From assembly GCF_041051975.1 (NCBI RefSeq), contig NZ_CP163435.1, positions 9,330,501-9,394,500 of the forward strand: DNA of 64,000 bases. The letters are read 5' to 3'. The notes under the pieces are model-generated. The model made no database searches and was not told the origin of the DNA. It saw only the letters and a program-made list of their open reading frames with translations. Source of the DNA: Streptomyces sp. R21 (GTDB taxonomy: Bacteria > Actinomycetota > Actinomycetes > Streptomycetales > Streptomycetaceae). Of the stretch, positions 1 through 7,799 are shown piece by piece. The translations under genes were made by a program, and so were the position numbers. Each line of letters opens with the position of its first letter. Position 1 is the stretch's first letter.

Positions 1-35
1 TCCGCGATCAGCAGGCCGATGGGCCGAGTGCTCAT
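1..35 (-). CDS. Response regulator, N-terminal fragment cut by window edge
   Basis: Only the first 11 complete codons are visible. They read M-S-T-R-P-I-G-L-L-I-A on the minus strand, a typical first beta strand of a receiver domain leading to the acidic pocket. The ATG (33-35) overlaps the stop codon of the upstream histidine kinase as ATGA. That overlap is the usual translational coupling of a NarL/LuxR-type two-component pair, so the identity rests on context plus these few residues. The rest of the gene lies outside the window. Confidence 0.7.
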   Translation of the reverse strand, partial: MSTRPIGLLIA

Positions 36-1288
36 CCCGCTGCCGCCGAGGTGAACGAGGTGACCGGGTGCGGGGCCGGATGGGCGGGCACGACGGCCCG
101 TACCTGGGTGCCGCGGCCCGGCGCGCTGACGACACGCAGTTCGCCCCCGCAGTCGAGCAGCCGGGCCCGGGCCGCGGGGAGGCCGAACCCGCGGGTCGCC
201 CGGGCGGTCGCGCGGGTCGCGGACGGATCGAAGCCGGCGCCGTCGTCGGACACGTCGAGTTCGACGCGGTCCGCATGCTGGTGGAGAGTGACCAGCACGT
301 TGGCGGCGTGCGCGTGCTCCCGTACGTTCGCCAGGGTGCCCTGAGCGATGCGGAACACCGTGGCGGCGGCCTGTTCGTCCAGGACGGGGCACCGGTCGCC
401 CACCGAACGGAACCGCACCTGTGCCGCGGTCCCGTCCCGCCCGGCCTGGGAGCAGAGCAGGCGGAGCGAGCCTTCGAGACCGGCCTCGGCGACAGCGGAC
501 GGGGTGAGGTCGTGGATGATCCGGCGGGTCTCGGAGAGATGGGCGTCCAGGCCGTCGGCGACCGCACGGACACGGGTGCGCGCCACGCCCGGCCGTTGCT
601 CCCAGTCCCGTTCGGCGGCCTGGAGCAGCATCAGGCTCCCGGCGAGTTCCTGGGCCAGTGTGTCGTGCAGGTCCCGGGCGATCCGGGTGCGCTCCGCCAG
701 CACACCCGCCCGGCGCTGCTGCTCCGCCAGAACATCGCGTGTACGGCCCAACCGCTCCAGGAGGTAAAGGCGTTCGGTGGCATCCCGCTGCTGCGCGCGG
801 TAAAGAGCCACCGTGCCCCACACGGCGGCCACGGGGATCAAGGTCACCTCCGGGTCGAACCCGCCGGTGGTCACGGTCAGTTGCCCACCCAGTACGACCG
901 TGATCGCGGCCACCGCCACGACGGCCGTGCGACGTCCGAGGGCACGCAGCGCCGCACACGCCAGCGGAATACCGCACCACGCGTACGCGTCCGTCAGCGG
1001 CGCCGGGGCGAGCAGGACGAGGACGCCCCAGAGCAGAAACAGCGCCAGGACCCAACCGTGCCGGCGGAGCGGGCCGAGCCGGTCCCACAGCGCCAGACCG
1101 CCCGCGTACACCACCGCCAGCAGCCCGCTGACGATGACCATGTCCCAGCACAGCGCGCTGCGCAGACCGACGAGCCGCACGACGGCGGCACCGACGACCA
1201 CGAAGAACACGAGGTGCGAGACGTGTTCCAGGGTGAATCGGGTGCCGCGAACCGCCGGCGGGGCGTGGGTGGGAGCGCAGTCGGGCAC
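32..1288 (-). CDS. Sensor histidine kinase, NarL/DesK type
   Basis: This is a membrane sensor kinase of 418 residues. Residues about 20-160 form four to five hydrophobic segments, followed by a short coiled coil (about 165-200). A HisKA_3 dimerisation domain comes next, with the phospho-accepting His at about residue 208 in R-D-L-H-D. The C-terminal HATPase shows the D-D-G-A-G-F-D nucleotide motif and the R-G-F-G-L lid. No extracellular sensing domain is apparent, so the signal is probably sensed in or at the membrane. The GTG start follows an AGGGGA ribosome binding site. The stop overlaps the start of the partner response regulator by four bases. The ligand is not predictable. Confidence 0.9.
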   Translation of the reverse strand: MPDCAPTHAPPAVRGTRFTLEHVSHLVFFVVVGAAVVRLVGLRSALCWDMVIVSGLLAVVYAGGLALWDRLGPLRRHGWVLALFLLWGVLVLLAPAPLTDAYAWCGIPLACAALRALGRRTAVVAVAAITVVLGGQLTVTTGGFDPEVTLIPVAAVWGTVALYRAQQRDATERLYLLERLGRTRDVLAEQQRRAGVLAERTRIARDLHDTLAQELAGSLMLLQAAERDWEQRPGVARTRVRAVADGLDAHLSETRRIIHDLTPSAVAEAGLEGSLRLLCSQAGRDGTAAQVRFRSVGDRCPVLDEQAAATVFRIAQGTLANVREHAHAANVLVTLHQHADRVELDVSDDGAGFDPSATRATARATRGFGLPAARARLLDCGGELRVVSAPGRGTQVRAVVPAHPAPHPVTSFTSAAAG

Positions 1289-1315
1289 GGCAGATTCCCC
1301 TGGACGGACTGATCC

Positions 1316-1336
1316 ACTCGGACAGGGCGTCCGAGT
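1316..1336. promoter_or_regulatory. Inverted repeat upstream of the histidine kinase
   Basis: ACTCGGAC and GTCCGAGT form 8-bp perfect arms around a 5-base spacer, 28 bases upstream of the kinase start. The position fits an operator or a 5'-leader hairpin. No factor can be named. Confidence 0.35.
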
Positions 1337-1427
1337 CTATCCGCGGCCTGTATGACTCATGTGAGGACCGGGACTGCCGACCGTCACGGGGACGGATCAG
1401 CAGCCCCGGCTCATGGGCGTACGGGGG

Positions 1428-2417
1428 TCAGGTCGCGGTGCAGGTGACGGTTGGCCAGGTCCAGGTGCCGTTGGTCTGGATGGTGACGCCGAAGTTGTTG
1501 CCGTTGCCGTTGGGTTTGGCGGTCAGGACTTGGGCGCTGGGGTAGCTGGCGCTGATGTTCCAGGTGGAGAGGATCTTTTCGGGGGAGGGGACGTTCATGG
1601 TGACGGTCCAGTTGCTGGAGCCGGTGACCGCGACGTTGAGGTTGTAGCGGTCGCTCCACTGCTGGCCCGCGGAGAGGGTGGCGGTGCAGCCGCCACCGCC
1701 ACCACCGCCGGTGCCCCCACCGTCGGGAGCCACGGCGCGCCCGGTCGCCGGCGAGATCATGCCGGCGCACAGGCCACGGGAGGCCAGCCCCTGCGCGATA
1801 CGCGGGATCGCGGCGAGCGTGTTGGCGGCCCAGTCGTGCATGAGGATGACCTGGCCGTTGGTGAGCCGGGCGTTGGCGGCCACGATCGCGTCGGTGCTCG
1901 CGCCGTTCCAGTCCTGCGAGTCGACGTCCCAGATGATCTCGGTGAGACCGTACTTGGCCTCGACGGACTTCAGCGTCGAGTTGGTCTCGCCGTACGGCGG
2001 GCGGAACAGCTTCGGTGTACCGCCGCCCGCGCCCGCGATGGCCTGCTGGGTCCGGGAGATCTCCGAGTCCATCTGCGACTGGCTGAGCTGGGTCATGTGC
2101 GGATGGGTGTAGCTGTGATCGCCGACCCACATCCCCGCGTCGACCTGGGCCCTGACCAGACTCGGGTTGGCGGCGGCGTACTGGCCCTCGTTGAACATCG
2201 TGGCCCGCAGCCCGTTCTGCTTCAGCGCGTTGAGCAGGCTCGACGTGCTGCCGGACGGGCCGTCGTCGAAGGTGAGCCCGACGTACCCGTTGCAAGTGGC
2301 GGCGTGCGACGGGGTGGCTTCGACGACGGAGGTGACGACGGTACTCGCCACGGCCGTCGCGGCGACGGCCAGTCCCGTGACCAGGGAGCGTAACGACAGA
2401 CTTGGTCTGGTTCGCAT
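1428..2417 (-). CDS. Secreted CE4 acetylxylan esterase/polysaccharide deacetylase with CBM2
   Basis: A secreted enzyme of 329 residues with an N-terminal signal peptide (about 1-40, ending near S-H-A-A). A NodB-type polysaccharide deacetylase domain spans about 42-235. The metal site is visible as T-F-D-D-G and H-S-Y-T-H, with R-P-P-Y-G and a C-terminal L-M-H-D motif. A Gly-rich linker leads to a C-terminal family 2 carbohydrate-binding module (last 86 residues) with its two terminal Cys and exposed Trp. It lies 31 bases downstream of a GH11 xylanase on the same strand with its own GAGGAGG site. The order matches the xylanase B-acetylxylan esterase operon known in Streptomyces lividans, so xylan deacetylation is the likely role. 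Chitin or peptidoglycan deacetylation is less likely. Confidence 0.88.
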   Translation of the reverse strand: MRTRPSLSLRSLVTGLAVAATAVASTVVTSVVEATPSHAATCNGYVGLTFDDGPSGSTSSLLNALKQNGLRATMFNEGQYAAANPSLVRAQVDAGMWVGDHSYTHPHMTQLSQSQMDSEISRTQQAIAGAGGGTPKLFRPPYGETNSTLKSVEAKYGLTEIIWDVDSQDWNGASTDAIVAANARLTNGQVILMHDWAANTLAAIPRIAQGLASRGLCAGMISPATGRAVAPDGGGTGGGGGGGCTATLSAGQQWSDRYNLNVAVTGSSNWTVTMNVPSPEKILSTWNISASYPSAQVLTAKPNGNGNNFGVTIQTNGTWTWPTVTCTAT

Positions 2418-2448
2418 GCGAAGGGACCTCCTCTCGGGTGTCCGGGGA

Positions 2449-3462
2449 TCAGGTCGCGGTGCAGGAGACCGTTGGCCAGGTCCAGGTGCCGTTGCTCTGG
2501 ATGGTGACGCCGAAGGTGTTGCCGCTGCCGTTGGGTTTCGCGGTCAGTACTTGGGCACTGGGGTAACTCGCGCTGGTGTTCCAGGTCGAGAGGACCTTCT
2601 CGGGCGAGGGAACGTTCATCGTCACGGTCCAGTTGCTGGAGCCGCTGACCGCCACGTTGAGGTTGTAACGGTCGCTCCACTGCTGGCCCGCGGACAGGGT
2701 CGCCGTACAGCCGCCGGTGCCACCGCCACCGCCGCCACCGGAAGAGTCGCCCAGCGTGATGTTGGAGCTCCCGCTGCTCTGGTAGCCCTCGGTCGCCATG
2801 ATCATGTAGTAGCTGAAGCTACCCAGGGGCATTCCGGCGCGGGCCCAGGCGTCGAAGTGGTTGCCGGTGGTGATGGTCCCGCCGGTCCGCTTCGACTGCC
2901 GGACGCTCCAGTACTGGTTGAAGGTCTTGTTGCCCTCGACGGAGGGGGCGTTGTAGCGCGTGGTCTGGTAGATGTCGTAGGTGCCTCCGTCGCTGGTGAC
3001 GGTGCCCTTGTACGTTCCCGTGGGCCGGTAGGTGCCCCAGTTGTCGACGATGTAGTACTCGACGAGCGGGTTCGACGTCCAGCCGTAGAGGGCCAGGTAG
3101 GCGTTGCCGGACGGATTGAAGCTGCCGGAGTACGTCACGCTGCGGCGTCCGCCGTTGCTCCAGCCCTTCCCGGCCACGAAGTTGCCGGTGTTGCGCCATG
3201 AGGTGCTGTAGTTGCCGCCGGAGCCCAGGTTCATGGAGACGGTGCCCTGGCTGTCCGTCCAGAACGAGTAGTAGTACCCGTTGTTGGTGCCGGTCTGGTT
3301 CGTGGTGACGACCGTGTCGGCGTTGGCGCTGCCGGGCATGGTCATCGCGGCCACGGCGACCAGCACTGTGGCGCAGACACTGCTGATGAGCAGCCTGAAG
3401 CGGTTGAGCGTCCCGAAGCGGCCGCGCAGGCGGTTCGACGGGTGTGCGGGTGCGTCGTTCAT
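2449..3462 (-). CDS. Secreted GH11 endo-1,4-beta-xylanase with CBM2
   Basis: This 337-residue protein cleaves internal beta-1,4 bonds of xylan outside the cell. A long signal peptide (about 1-49, twin Arg-containing n-region, ending near A-N-A-D) precedes a GH11 jelly-roll domain (about 50-240). Both catalytic Glu are present: the nucleophile in V-E-Y-Y-I-V and the acid/base in A-T-E-G-Y. A Ser/Gly linker joins a C-terminal CBM2. The module is 79/86 identical to that of the downstream deacetylase. The gene is first in a two-gene operon. Upstream are a TTGACA -35 box and a palindrome like the CebR/BxlR operator, so induction by xylo- or cello-oligosaccharides is likely. Confidence 0.93.
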   Translation of the reverse strand: MNDAPAHPSNRLRGRFGTLNRFRLLISSVCATVLVAVAAMTMPGSANADTVVTTNQTGTNNGYYYSFWTDSQGTVSMNLGSGGNYSTSWRNTGNFVAGKGWSNGGRRSVTYSGSFNPSGNAYLALYGWTSNPLVEYYIVDNWGTYRPTGTYKGTVTSDGGTYDIYQTTRYNAPSVEGNKTFNQYWSVRQSKRTGGTITTGNHFDAWARAGMPLGSFSYYMIMATEGYQSSGSSNITLGDSSGGGGGGGTGGCTATLSAGQQWSDRYNLNVAVSGSSNWTVTMNVPSPEKVLSTWNTSASYPSAQVLTAKPNGSGNTFGVTIQSNGTWTWPTVSCTAT

Positions 3463-3505
3463 GTGCGTGCTTCCTCCTCGTCCTCGTGAGGCCGGTGGGG
3501 CAGTG

Positions 3506-3519
3506 AGCGAGCGCTCTCA
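3506..3519. promoter_or_regulatory. CebR-like operator for the xylanase operon
   Basis: AGCGAGCGCTCTCA matches the CebR consensus TGGGAGCGCTCCCA at 11 of 14 positions, including the AGCGCT core. It sits between the predicted -10 region and the xylanase start (3462). LacI-type sugar repressors of this group govern cellulase and xylanase genes in streptomycetes. Assignment to CebR itself is an inference. Confidence 0.55.
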
Positions 3520-3527
3520 ACGGCGAC

Positions 3528-3556
3528 AGTGTTGGTCTGGCCCTGTCAACTGTCAA
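3528..3556 (-). promoter_or_regulatory. Putative promoter of the xylanase operon
   Basis: On the minus strand a perfect TTGACA (-35, 3551-3556) is followed by 17 bases and AACACT (-10, 3528-3533). A second TTGACA copy lies seven bases downstream (3544-3549). The -10 box is weak. The strong -35 and the adjoining operator support the call. Confidence 0.45.
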
Positions 3557-3735
3557 CAGTTTCGACGATGATTGCGAAACCTTCGCTCGACGTACGACCC
3601 CCGTGGAGAAGGCTTTGTCCAGGTAGATGGCTATCCAGCGTCGGATCGTATCCGAATGATCGTCCGGCGACCCCCTTTCAAGATCAATCTGATGATCCAT
3701 CATCTTCGAAAGTTTCGTAACTCTTCCGGATCTTC

Positions 3736-3793
3736 GGCGTATGCGAAACGCCCCACCCCCTAAAAACAGGGGGTGGGGCGTTTCGCATACGCC
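3736..3793. terminator. Very long perfect hairpin after ppk2
   Basis: Two perfect 26-base arms (3736-3761 and 3768-3793) enclose the 6-base loop AAAAAC. The hairpin lies 12 bases past the PPK2 stop, in the gap before the xylanase promoter. It can form on either strand and most likely ends the phosphate operon and insulates the xylanase promoter. It is far longer than a usual terminator. Confidence 0.75.
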
Positions 3794-3805
3794 GGGCGAT
3801 ACGGG

Positions 3806-4696
3806 TCAGCGCGCCTCGCCGTCGTCGTCCTCGCCTTCCTCCAACAGGTTCGCCGCCGCGCCCACGATGCTCGGATCGGGGCTGCCGACGACTTCCTCGT
3901 CCTTGCCGGTGTAGTCGAAGCGGGCCAGGACACTGCGCATCGCCTCGACGCGCGCACGCTTCTTGTCGTTGCTCTTCACCACGGTCCAGGGTGCCTGTTC
4001 GGTGTCCGTCTCGCGGAACATGGCGACCTTGGCGGCTGTGTAGTCGTCCCAGAGGTCCAGGGAGGCCAGGTCCATGGGGCTCAGCTTCCACTGCCGTACG
4101 GGATCCACCTGACGGATCGTGAAACGGGTGCGCTGCTCACTCTGCGAGACCGAGAACCAGAACTTCACCAGGTCCACGCCGTCGTCCACCAGCATCCGCT
4201 CGAAGGCGGGGGCCTGCCGCATGAAGCGTCGGTACTCGTCCTGCGTGCAGAAGCCCATCACCCGCTCGACGCCCGCCCGGTTGTACCAGGAGCGGTCGAA
4301 CATCACGATCTCGCCCTCGGTCGGCAGGTGTTCGACGTACCGCTGGAAATACCACTGCCCGCGCTCGCGTTCGGTCGGCTTCTCCAGCGCGACCACCCGT
4401 GCGCCCCGTGGGTTGAGGTGCTCGGTGAAACGCTTGATGGTGCCGCCCTTGCCGGCCGCGTCCCGCCCCTCGAAGACGACGACGAGCCGGCGGCCGGTCT
4501 CCTTTATCCAGCTCTGCAGCTTCAGCAGTTCGATCTGCTGGAGCCGTTTGTGCCAGTCGTACTCCTTGCGCTCCATGCGCTCCTGGTAGGGGTAGTTCTC
4601 CCGCCAGGTGTCCACCGGGGAGCCGTCCGGCCGGATGAGCACCGGGTCGTCGTGGTCGCTGTAGTCGACGGTCAGCCCCGTCATCAGTGGCGTCAT
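3806..4696 (-). CDS. ppk2: Polyphosphate kinase 2 (PPK2)
   Basis: A cytoplasmic polyphosphate:nucleotide phosphotransferase of 296 residues, the usual length for a one-domain PPK2. The Walker A motif G-R-D-A-A-G-K-G is at residues 77-84. The Walker B/lid segment F-D-R-S-W-Y-N-R-A-G-V-E is at about 133-144. PPK2 enzymes move phosphate between polyphosphate and nucleoside di- or monophosphates; which substrate this one prefers cannot be read from sequence. It is the last gene of a same-strand run Pit - small membrane protein - PPK2 with gaps of about 20 bases. This links phosphate uptake with polyphosphate use. A long hairpin follows the stop. Confidence 0.93.
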   Translation of the reverse strand: MTPLMTGLTVDYSDHDDPVLIRPDGSPVDTWRENYPYQERMERKEYDWHKRLQQIELLKLQSWIKETGRRLVVVFEGRDAAGKGGTIKRFTEHLNPRGARVVALEKPTERERGQWYFQRYVEHLPTEGEIVMFDRSWYNRAGVERVMGFCTQDEYRRFMRQAPAFERMLVDDGVDLVKFWFSVSQSEQRTRFTIRQVDPVRQWKLSPMDLASLDLWDDYTAAKVAMFRETDTEQAPWTVVKSNDKKRARVEAMRSVLARFDYTGKDEEVVGSPDPSIVGAAANLLEEGEDDDGEAR

Positions 4697-4716
4697 CGCA
4701 CTCTCCTCGGCTCGCG

Positions 4717-4950
4717 TCAGTGGAACTGCGGCACGATCAAATAGATTCCGTACGCGACGACGGTCGCGCAGGCCAGGAAGCAGAACCCGGCCTGCGCGAG
4801 GCCGACCGCCTGGGTGCCGCCGTCCTTCTCTCGTACCGTCTCGACCCTGGCGAGGCCCAGGACGCCGAGGGCGAAGACCACGACCACGGCGACGGTGACG
4901 CCGATGCTCACCGCGGTGACCTGGCCGAGTGCCGTCCAGTCCAGATGCAT
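4717..4950 (-). CDS. Small two-helix membrane protein of the pit-ppk2 operon
   Basis: A 77-residue hypothetical membrane protein. Residues about 12-34 and 48-70 are hydrophobic segments, separated by a short polar loop (V-E-T-V-R-E-K-D). It lies 19 bases after the Pit stop and 20 bases before the PPK2 start, so it is almost certainly co-transcribed with them. I recognise no functional motif. A helper or regulator of the Pit transporter is a reasonable inference from position only. Confidence 0.7.
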   Translation of the reverse strand: MHLDWTALGQVTAVSIGVTVAVVVVFALGVLGLARVETVREKDGGTQAVGLAQAGFCFLACATVVAYGIYLIVPQFH

Positions 4951-4969
4951 TGTTCGAACTCCCCCTGCC

Positions 4970-6124
4970 TCAGGCGGCCGTGCCGACTTGCGTCGGCGTT
5001 GTGGCCCGGACGGTGACCTCGTGGGTCTCGTTGACGTTGTTCGCGTGCACCGGGTTGCGCCGCGAGGCGATCACGATGGACGCGGCGACGGCGGCGGCCA
5101 CCAGTGCGATCAGCGCGGTGCCCACGTTCCCGCCGTGCTTGACGACGCTCGCGGAGACCCCGCCGACCAGCGCGGCGGCGGGGAGCGTGACCAGCCATGC
5201 GATCACCATGCGGCCGGCCGTGCCCCAGCGCACCTCGGCCAGCCGCCGGCCCAGTCCGGCGCCGAGGATGCCGCCGGAACACACCTGCGTGGTGGACAGC
5301 GCGAAGCCCAGGTGGGCGGAGGTGAGGATGACCGTGGTGGAGGCGGCCTCGGCCGCGAAGCCCTGGGGCGACTGGATGTCCGTGAGCCCCTTGCCCATCG
5401 TGCGGATGATCCGCCAGCCGCCGATGTACGTGCCCAGGCCGATGGCCAGACCCGCGGACGCGATCACCCACACCGGCGGACCGGCGTCGTGGCCGAGCGC
5501 CCCGGCCGAGATCAGCGTCAGCGTGATCACGCCCATGGTCTTCTGCGCGTCGTTCGTGCCGTGCGCGAGGGAGACCAGCGAGGCGGAGGCGATCTGCCCG
5601 AGCCGGAAGCCCCTGGTGACCGAGTCCTTGCGGGCCCGGGCAGTGATCTTGTAGGCGAGGTAGGTGGCCAGCAGCGCCGCGACACCGGCCACCAGCGGCG
5701 AGGCCACCGCCGGTATCAGGATCTTCTCGACCACCTTGTCGAAGTGCACGCCGTGCGCGCCCGCGCCCACCCAGACCGCGCCGATCAGTCCGCCGAACAG
5801 GGCGTGCGAGGAACTCGACGGCAGTCCCAGCAGCCAGGTCAGCAGATTCCACAGGATCGCGCCGACCAGCCCCGCGAAGATCATCCCCGGTGAGACCAGC
5901 GTGTCGTCCACGATCCCGCCGGAGATGGTCTTGGCGACCTCCGTCGACAGGAAGGCGCCGGCGATGTTCAGCACACCGCTGATCAGGACTGCCGTTCTCG
6001 GCTTGAGCGCACCGGTCGCGATGGAGGTCGCCATCGCGTTGGCGGTGTCATGGAATCCGTTTGTGAAGTCGAAGGCCAGAGCAGTGACGATGACGACCGC
6101 CACGAGGAACGTGATGTGGTCCAT
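4970..6124 (-). CDS. Pit-family inorganic phosphate transporter
   Basis: A 384-residue PHO4/Pit permease that imports (metal-)phosphate with protons. The N-terminal signature F-D-F-T-N-G-F-H-D-T-A-N-A is present near residues 18-30, and the related inverted-repeat copy S-L-A-H-G-T-N-D-A-Q-K-T lies in the second half. About ten transmembrane helices are visible. It is the first gene of the operon with the small membrane protein and PPK2. Upstream (6154-6175) are two tandem 11-base units like a PhoP box, suggesting phosphate control. Low-affinity Pit carriers supply phosphate in replete cells, so PhoP could repress as well as activate. Confidence 0.93.
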   Translation of the reverse strand: MDHITFLVAVVIVTALAFDFTNGFHDTANAMATSIATGALKPRTAVLISGVLNIAGAFLSTEVAKTISGGIVDDTLVSPGMIFAGLVGAILWNLLTWLLGLPSSSSHALFGGLIGAVWVGAGAHGVHFDKVVEKILIPAVASPLVAGVAALLATYLAYKITARARKDSVTRGFRLGQIASASLVSLAHGTNDAQKTMGVITLTLISAGALGHDAGPPVWVIASAGLAIGLGTYIGGWRIIRTMGKGLTDIQSPQGFAAEAASTTVILTSAHLGFALSTTQVCSGGILGAGLGRRLAEVRWGTAGRMVIAWLVTLPAAALVGGVSASVVKHGGNVGTALIALVAAAVAASIVIASRRNPVHANNVNETHEVTVRATTPTQVGTAA

Positions 6125-6153
6125 TCCCCGATGGAAGCGCTTGCAGACGTACG

Positions 6154-6175
6154 AAGGGCGAAGCGAAGGTGAAGC
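6154..6175 (-). promoter_or_regulatory. Possible PHO box upstream of pit
   Basis: On the minus strand two adjacent 11-base units, GCTTCACCTTC and GCTTCGCCCTT, resemble direct-repeat units of the Streptomyces PhoP box (core TTCACC). They end 29 bases upstream of the Pit start. A related ACTCACC lies further upstream. The match is partial. Confidence 0.4.
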
Positions 6176-6208
6176 GAACGGAAAGGTGAGTTCCGGCTCG
6201 CCGCGAAG

Positions 6209-6775
6209 TCAGCGGCTCGTACCGACCGATGTGCCGAGCAGGCCCGCCAGTAGGGCGTCCGACGCCGGGTCCAGGAGGCGTCGGCTGTCGGGGGCGGATT
6301 CGAGGCCGACGACGAGGGCGATGCAGATGTCGGCCGCCTGGGCGGGAGTGACGGCCTCGCCGGTGCCCGCCTCGGTGAACAGGGCGGTCAGCAGGCTCTG
6401 CAGGTCGGCCGTGAACCCGGTGCAGATGCCCCCGAACAACCGCGCCTGCTCGTCGAGGAGTTCGGCCGTGTGCGGGGAGTCCCCGGACAGCTGGAGCACC
6501 AGGTCGAGCTTGGCGGCCAGGACACCCCGGACGCGGGTCGCGCAGGGGGCGTCCAGGTCGGCGGCCGCCGACCGGGCCCGCACGAGCGCCCGGTCGTGCA
6601 GGCGCCCGGCGAGCTGCCGGAAGGCGTCGTCCTTGCCGCTGACGTACTGGTAGACCGCCGACCGGGACACGCCCATGGCGGAGGCGATGTCGTCCATCGT
6701 GGTGCGCCGTACGCCGTACCTGGTCAGGCAGGTGTACGTCGCGTCGAGGACCTCGTCGAGCCGGTCGGCGGGCAA
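6209..6775 (-). CDS. TetR-family transcriptional regulator
   Basis: About 188 residues. The N-terminal HTH reads T-T-M-D-D-I-A-S-A-M-G-V-S-R-S-A-V-Y-Q-Y-V, a canonical TetR DNA-binding domain. The rest is an all-helical ligand domain typical of the family. The start is uncertain. No ATG or GTG is available near the HTH; TTG at 6775 (or CTG at 6781) lies at the stop codon of the upstream DJ-1-type gene (TGA at 6778-6780), so re-initiation by coupling is likely. It probably controls the operon in which it sits. The ligand is unknown. Confidence 0.8.
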   Translation of the reverse strand: MPADRLDEVLDATYTCLTRYGVRRTTMDDIASAMGVSRSAVYQYVSGKDDAFRQLAGRLHDRALVRARSAAADLDAPCATRVRGVLAAKLDLVLQLSGDSPHTAELLDEQARLFGGICTGFTADLQSLLTALFTEAGTGEAVTPAQAADICIALVVGLESAPDSRRLLDPASDALLAGLLGTSVGTSR

Positions 6776-6777
6776 GG

Positions 6778-7473
6778 TCAGCCCAGTTTCTTCAGGAGCT
6801 CGGCGGCGAGCGGGGCGGAGGAGGCGGGGTTCTGGCCGGTGACCAGGTTGCGGTCGACGATCACGTGCGGCGCCCACGGCTCGGCGACCTGCACCTGCAC
6901 GCCGGCCTCGGTCAGCCGGTCCTCCAGCAGCCACTTGGCCTTGTCCGCGAGACCGCCCTGGATCTCCTCGGCGTTGGTGAACGCGGCCACCCGGTAGCCG
7001 GCGAACGTGTTGGAGCCGTCCTCCTTCGTGGCCGCGAGCAGCGCGGCGGGGCCGTGGCACACGACACCGAGCGGCTTGCCGGACTCCAGCGCGCGGGTCA
7101 GGAGTTTGCCCGACTCGGCGTCGACCGCGAGGTCCTCCATCGGGCCGTGGCCGCCGGGGTAGAAGACGGCGGCGTAGTCGCCGAGGTCGACGTTCTCCAG
7201 CTTGATCGGCTGCTGAAGCTCGGTGAACGACTCCAACGCCGCGGCGACCTTGTCCGCGCCCTCCTGCCCGCCGTTGAACATGGGGTCCAGGCTGCCCCGG
7301 TCGACGGTGGGCACGACACCACCGGGGGTGGCGACGACGACCTCGTGGCCCGCGGCCTTGAACGCCTCGTACGGGGCCACGGCCTCCTCGGCCCAGAAAC
7401 CGGTGGGGTGCTTGGTGCCGTCGGCCAGTGTCCAGTGGTCGGCGCCCGTGACGACGAACAGAATCTTCGACAT
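6778..7473 (-). CDS. DJ-1/PfpI (HchA-like) class I amidotransferase-fold protein, copy 1
   Basis: 231 residues. The fold is recognisable from the nucleophile elbow V-V-C-H-G-P-A-A-L, with Cys139 and His140, plus Y-P-G-G-H-G and an upstream Glu region (W-A-E-E). The length and the N-terminal A-D-H-W-T-L-A-D-G segment resemble the Hsp31/HchA and type 1 glutamine amidotransferase-like group. Members act as glyoxalase III, deglycase or stress chaperone, and which applies cannot be decided. It is followed at once by a TetR gene. A close paralogue lies at 48598-49293 with the same Cys position. Confidence 0.85.
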   Translation of the reverse strand: MSKILFVVTGADHWTLADGTKHPTGFWAEEAVAPYEAFKAAGHEVVVATPGGVVPTVDRGSLDPMFNGGQEGADKVAAALESFTELQQPIKLENVDLGDYAAVFYPGGHGPMEDLAVDAESGKLLTRALESGKPLGVVCHGPAALLAATKEDGSNTFAGYRVAAFTNAEEIQGGLADKAKWLLEDRLTEAGVQVQVAEPWAPHVIVDRNLVTGQNPASSAPLAAELLKKLG

Positions 7474-7799
7474 GGTGTGCTCTTCTCCGAGAGGGCGGAT
7501 CCGGGGTGCGGACCCGGAGGAACGGATCGGCCGCGAATGCTGACGGAGTGGATGCGCTGACGTTCTGCGTCCGATGTGTCAGTACGGCGACGAATCGAAG
7601 GTAGGACGGCTCGCGAAGGATTTCCAATGACGAGGCCAATGGCTGCGATAGGAACTTTCATGGGTCCGTATGCCGGTGCGTGTGGTCTTCGTCGAGGCGC
7701 ACACGGGGTGCGACTCCACGATGCCACGGCGTGGTTGAGCGGATAACGTAAGAGGCCCGGTGGAAACGTCACGTCGGCTCGCACCGGGGGGAGGGCCAC
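7474..7799. other. Divergent intergenic region, 326 bases
   Basis: The gap separates the DJ-1-type gene (left, minus) from the GAF kinase (right, plus). It holds a GCTGACG direct repeat and a CTGAC...GTCAG arrangement within about 7535-7585, possibly bound by the TetR protein. A GGAACTTTCATGGGTCC segment near 7650-7667 resembles, with wrong spacing, a DevR/DosR box. No coding sequence is supported. Confidence 0.3.
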
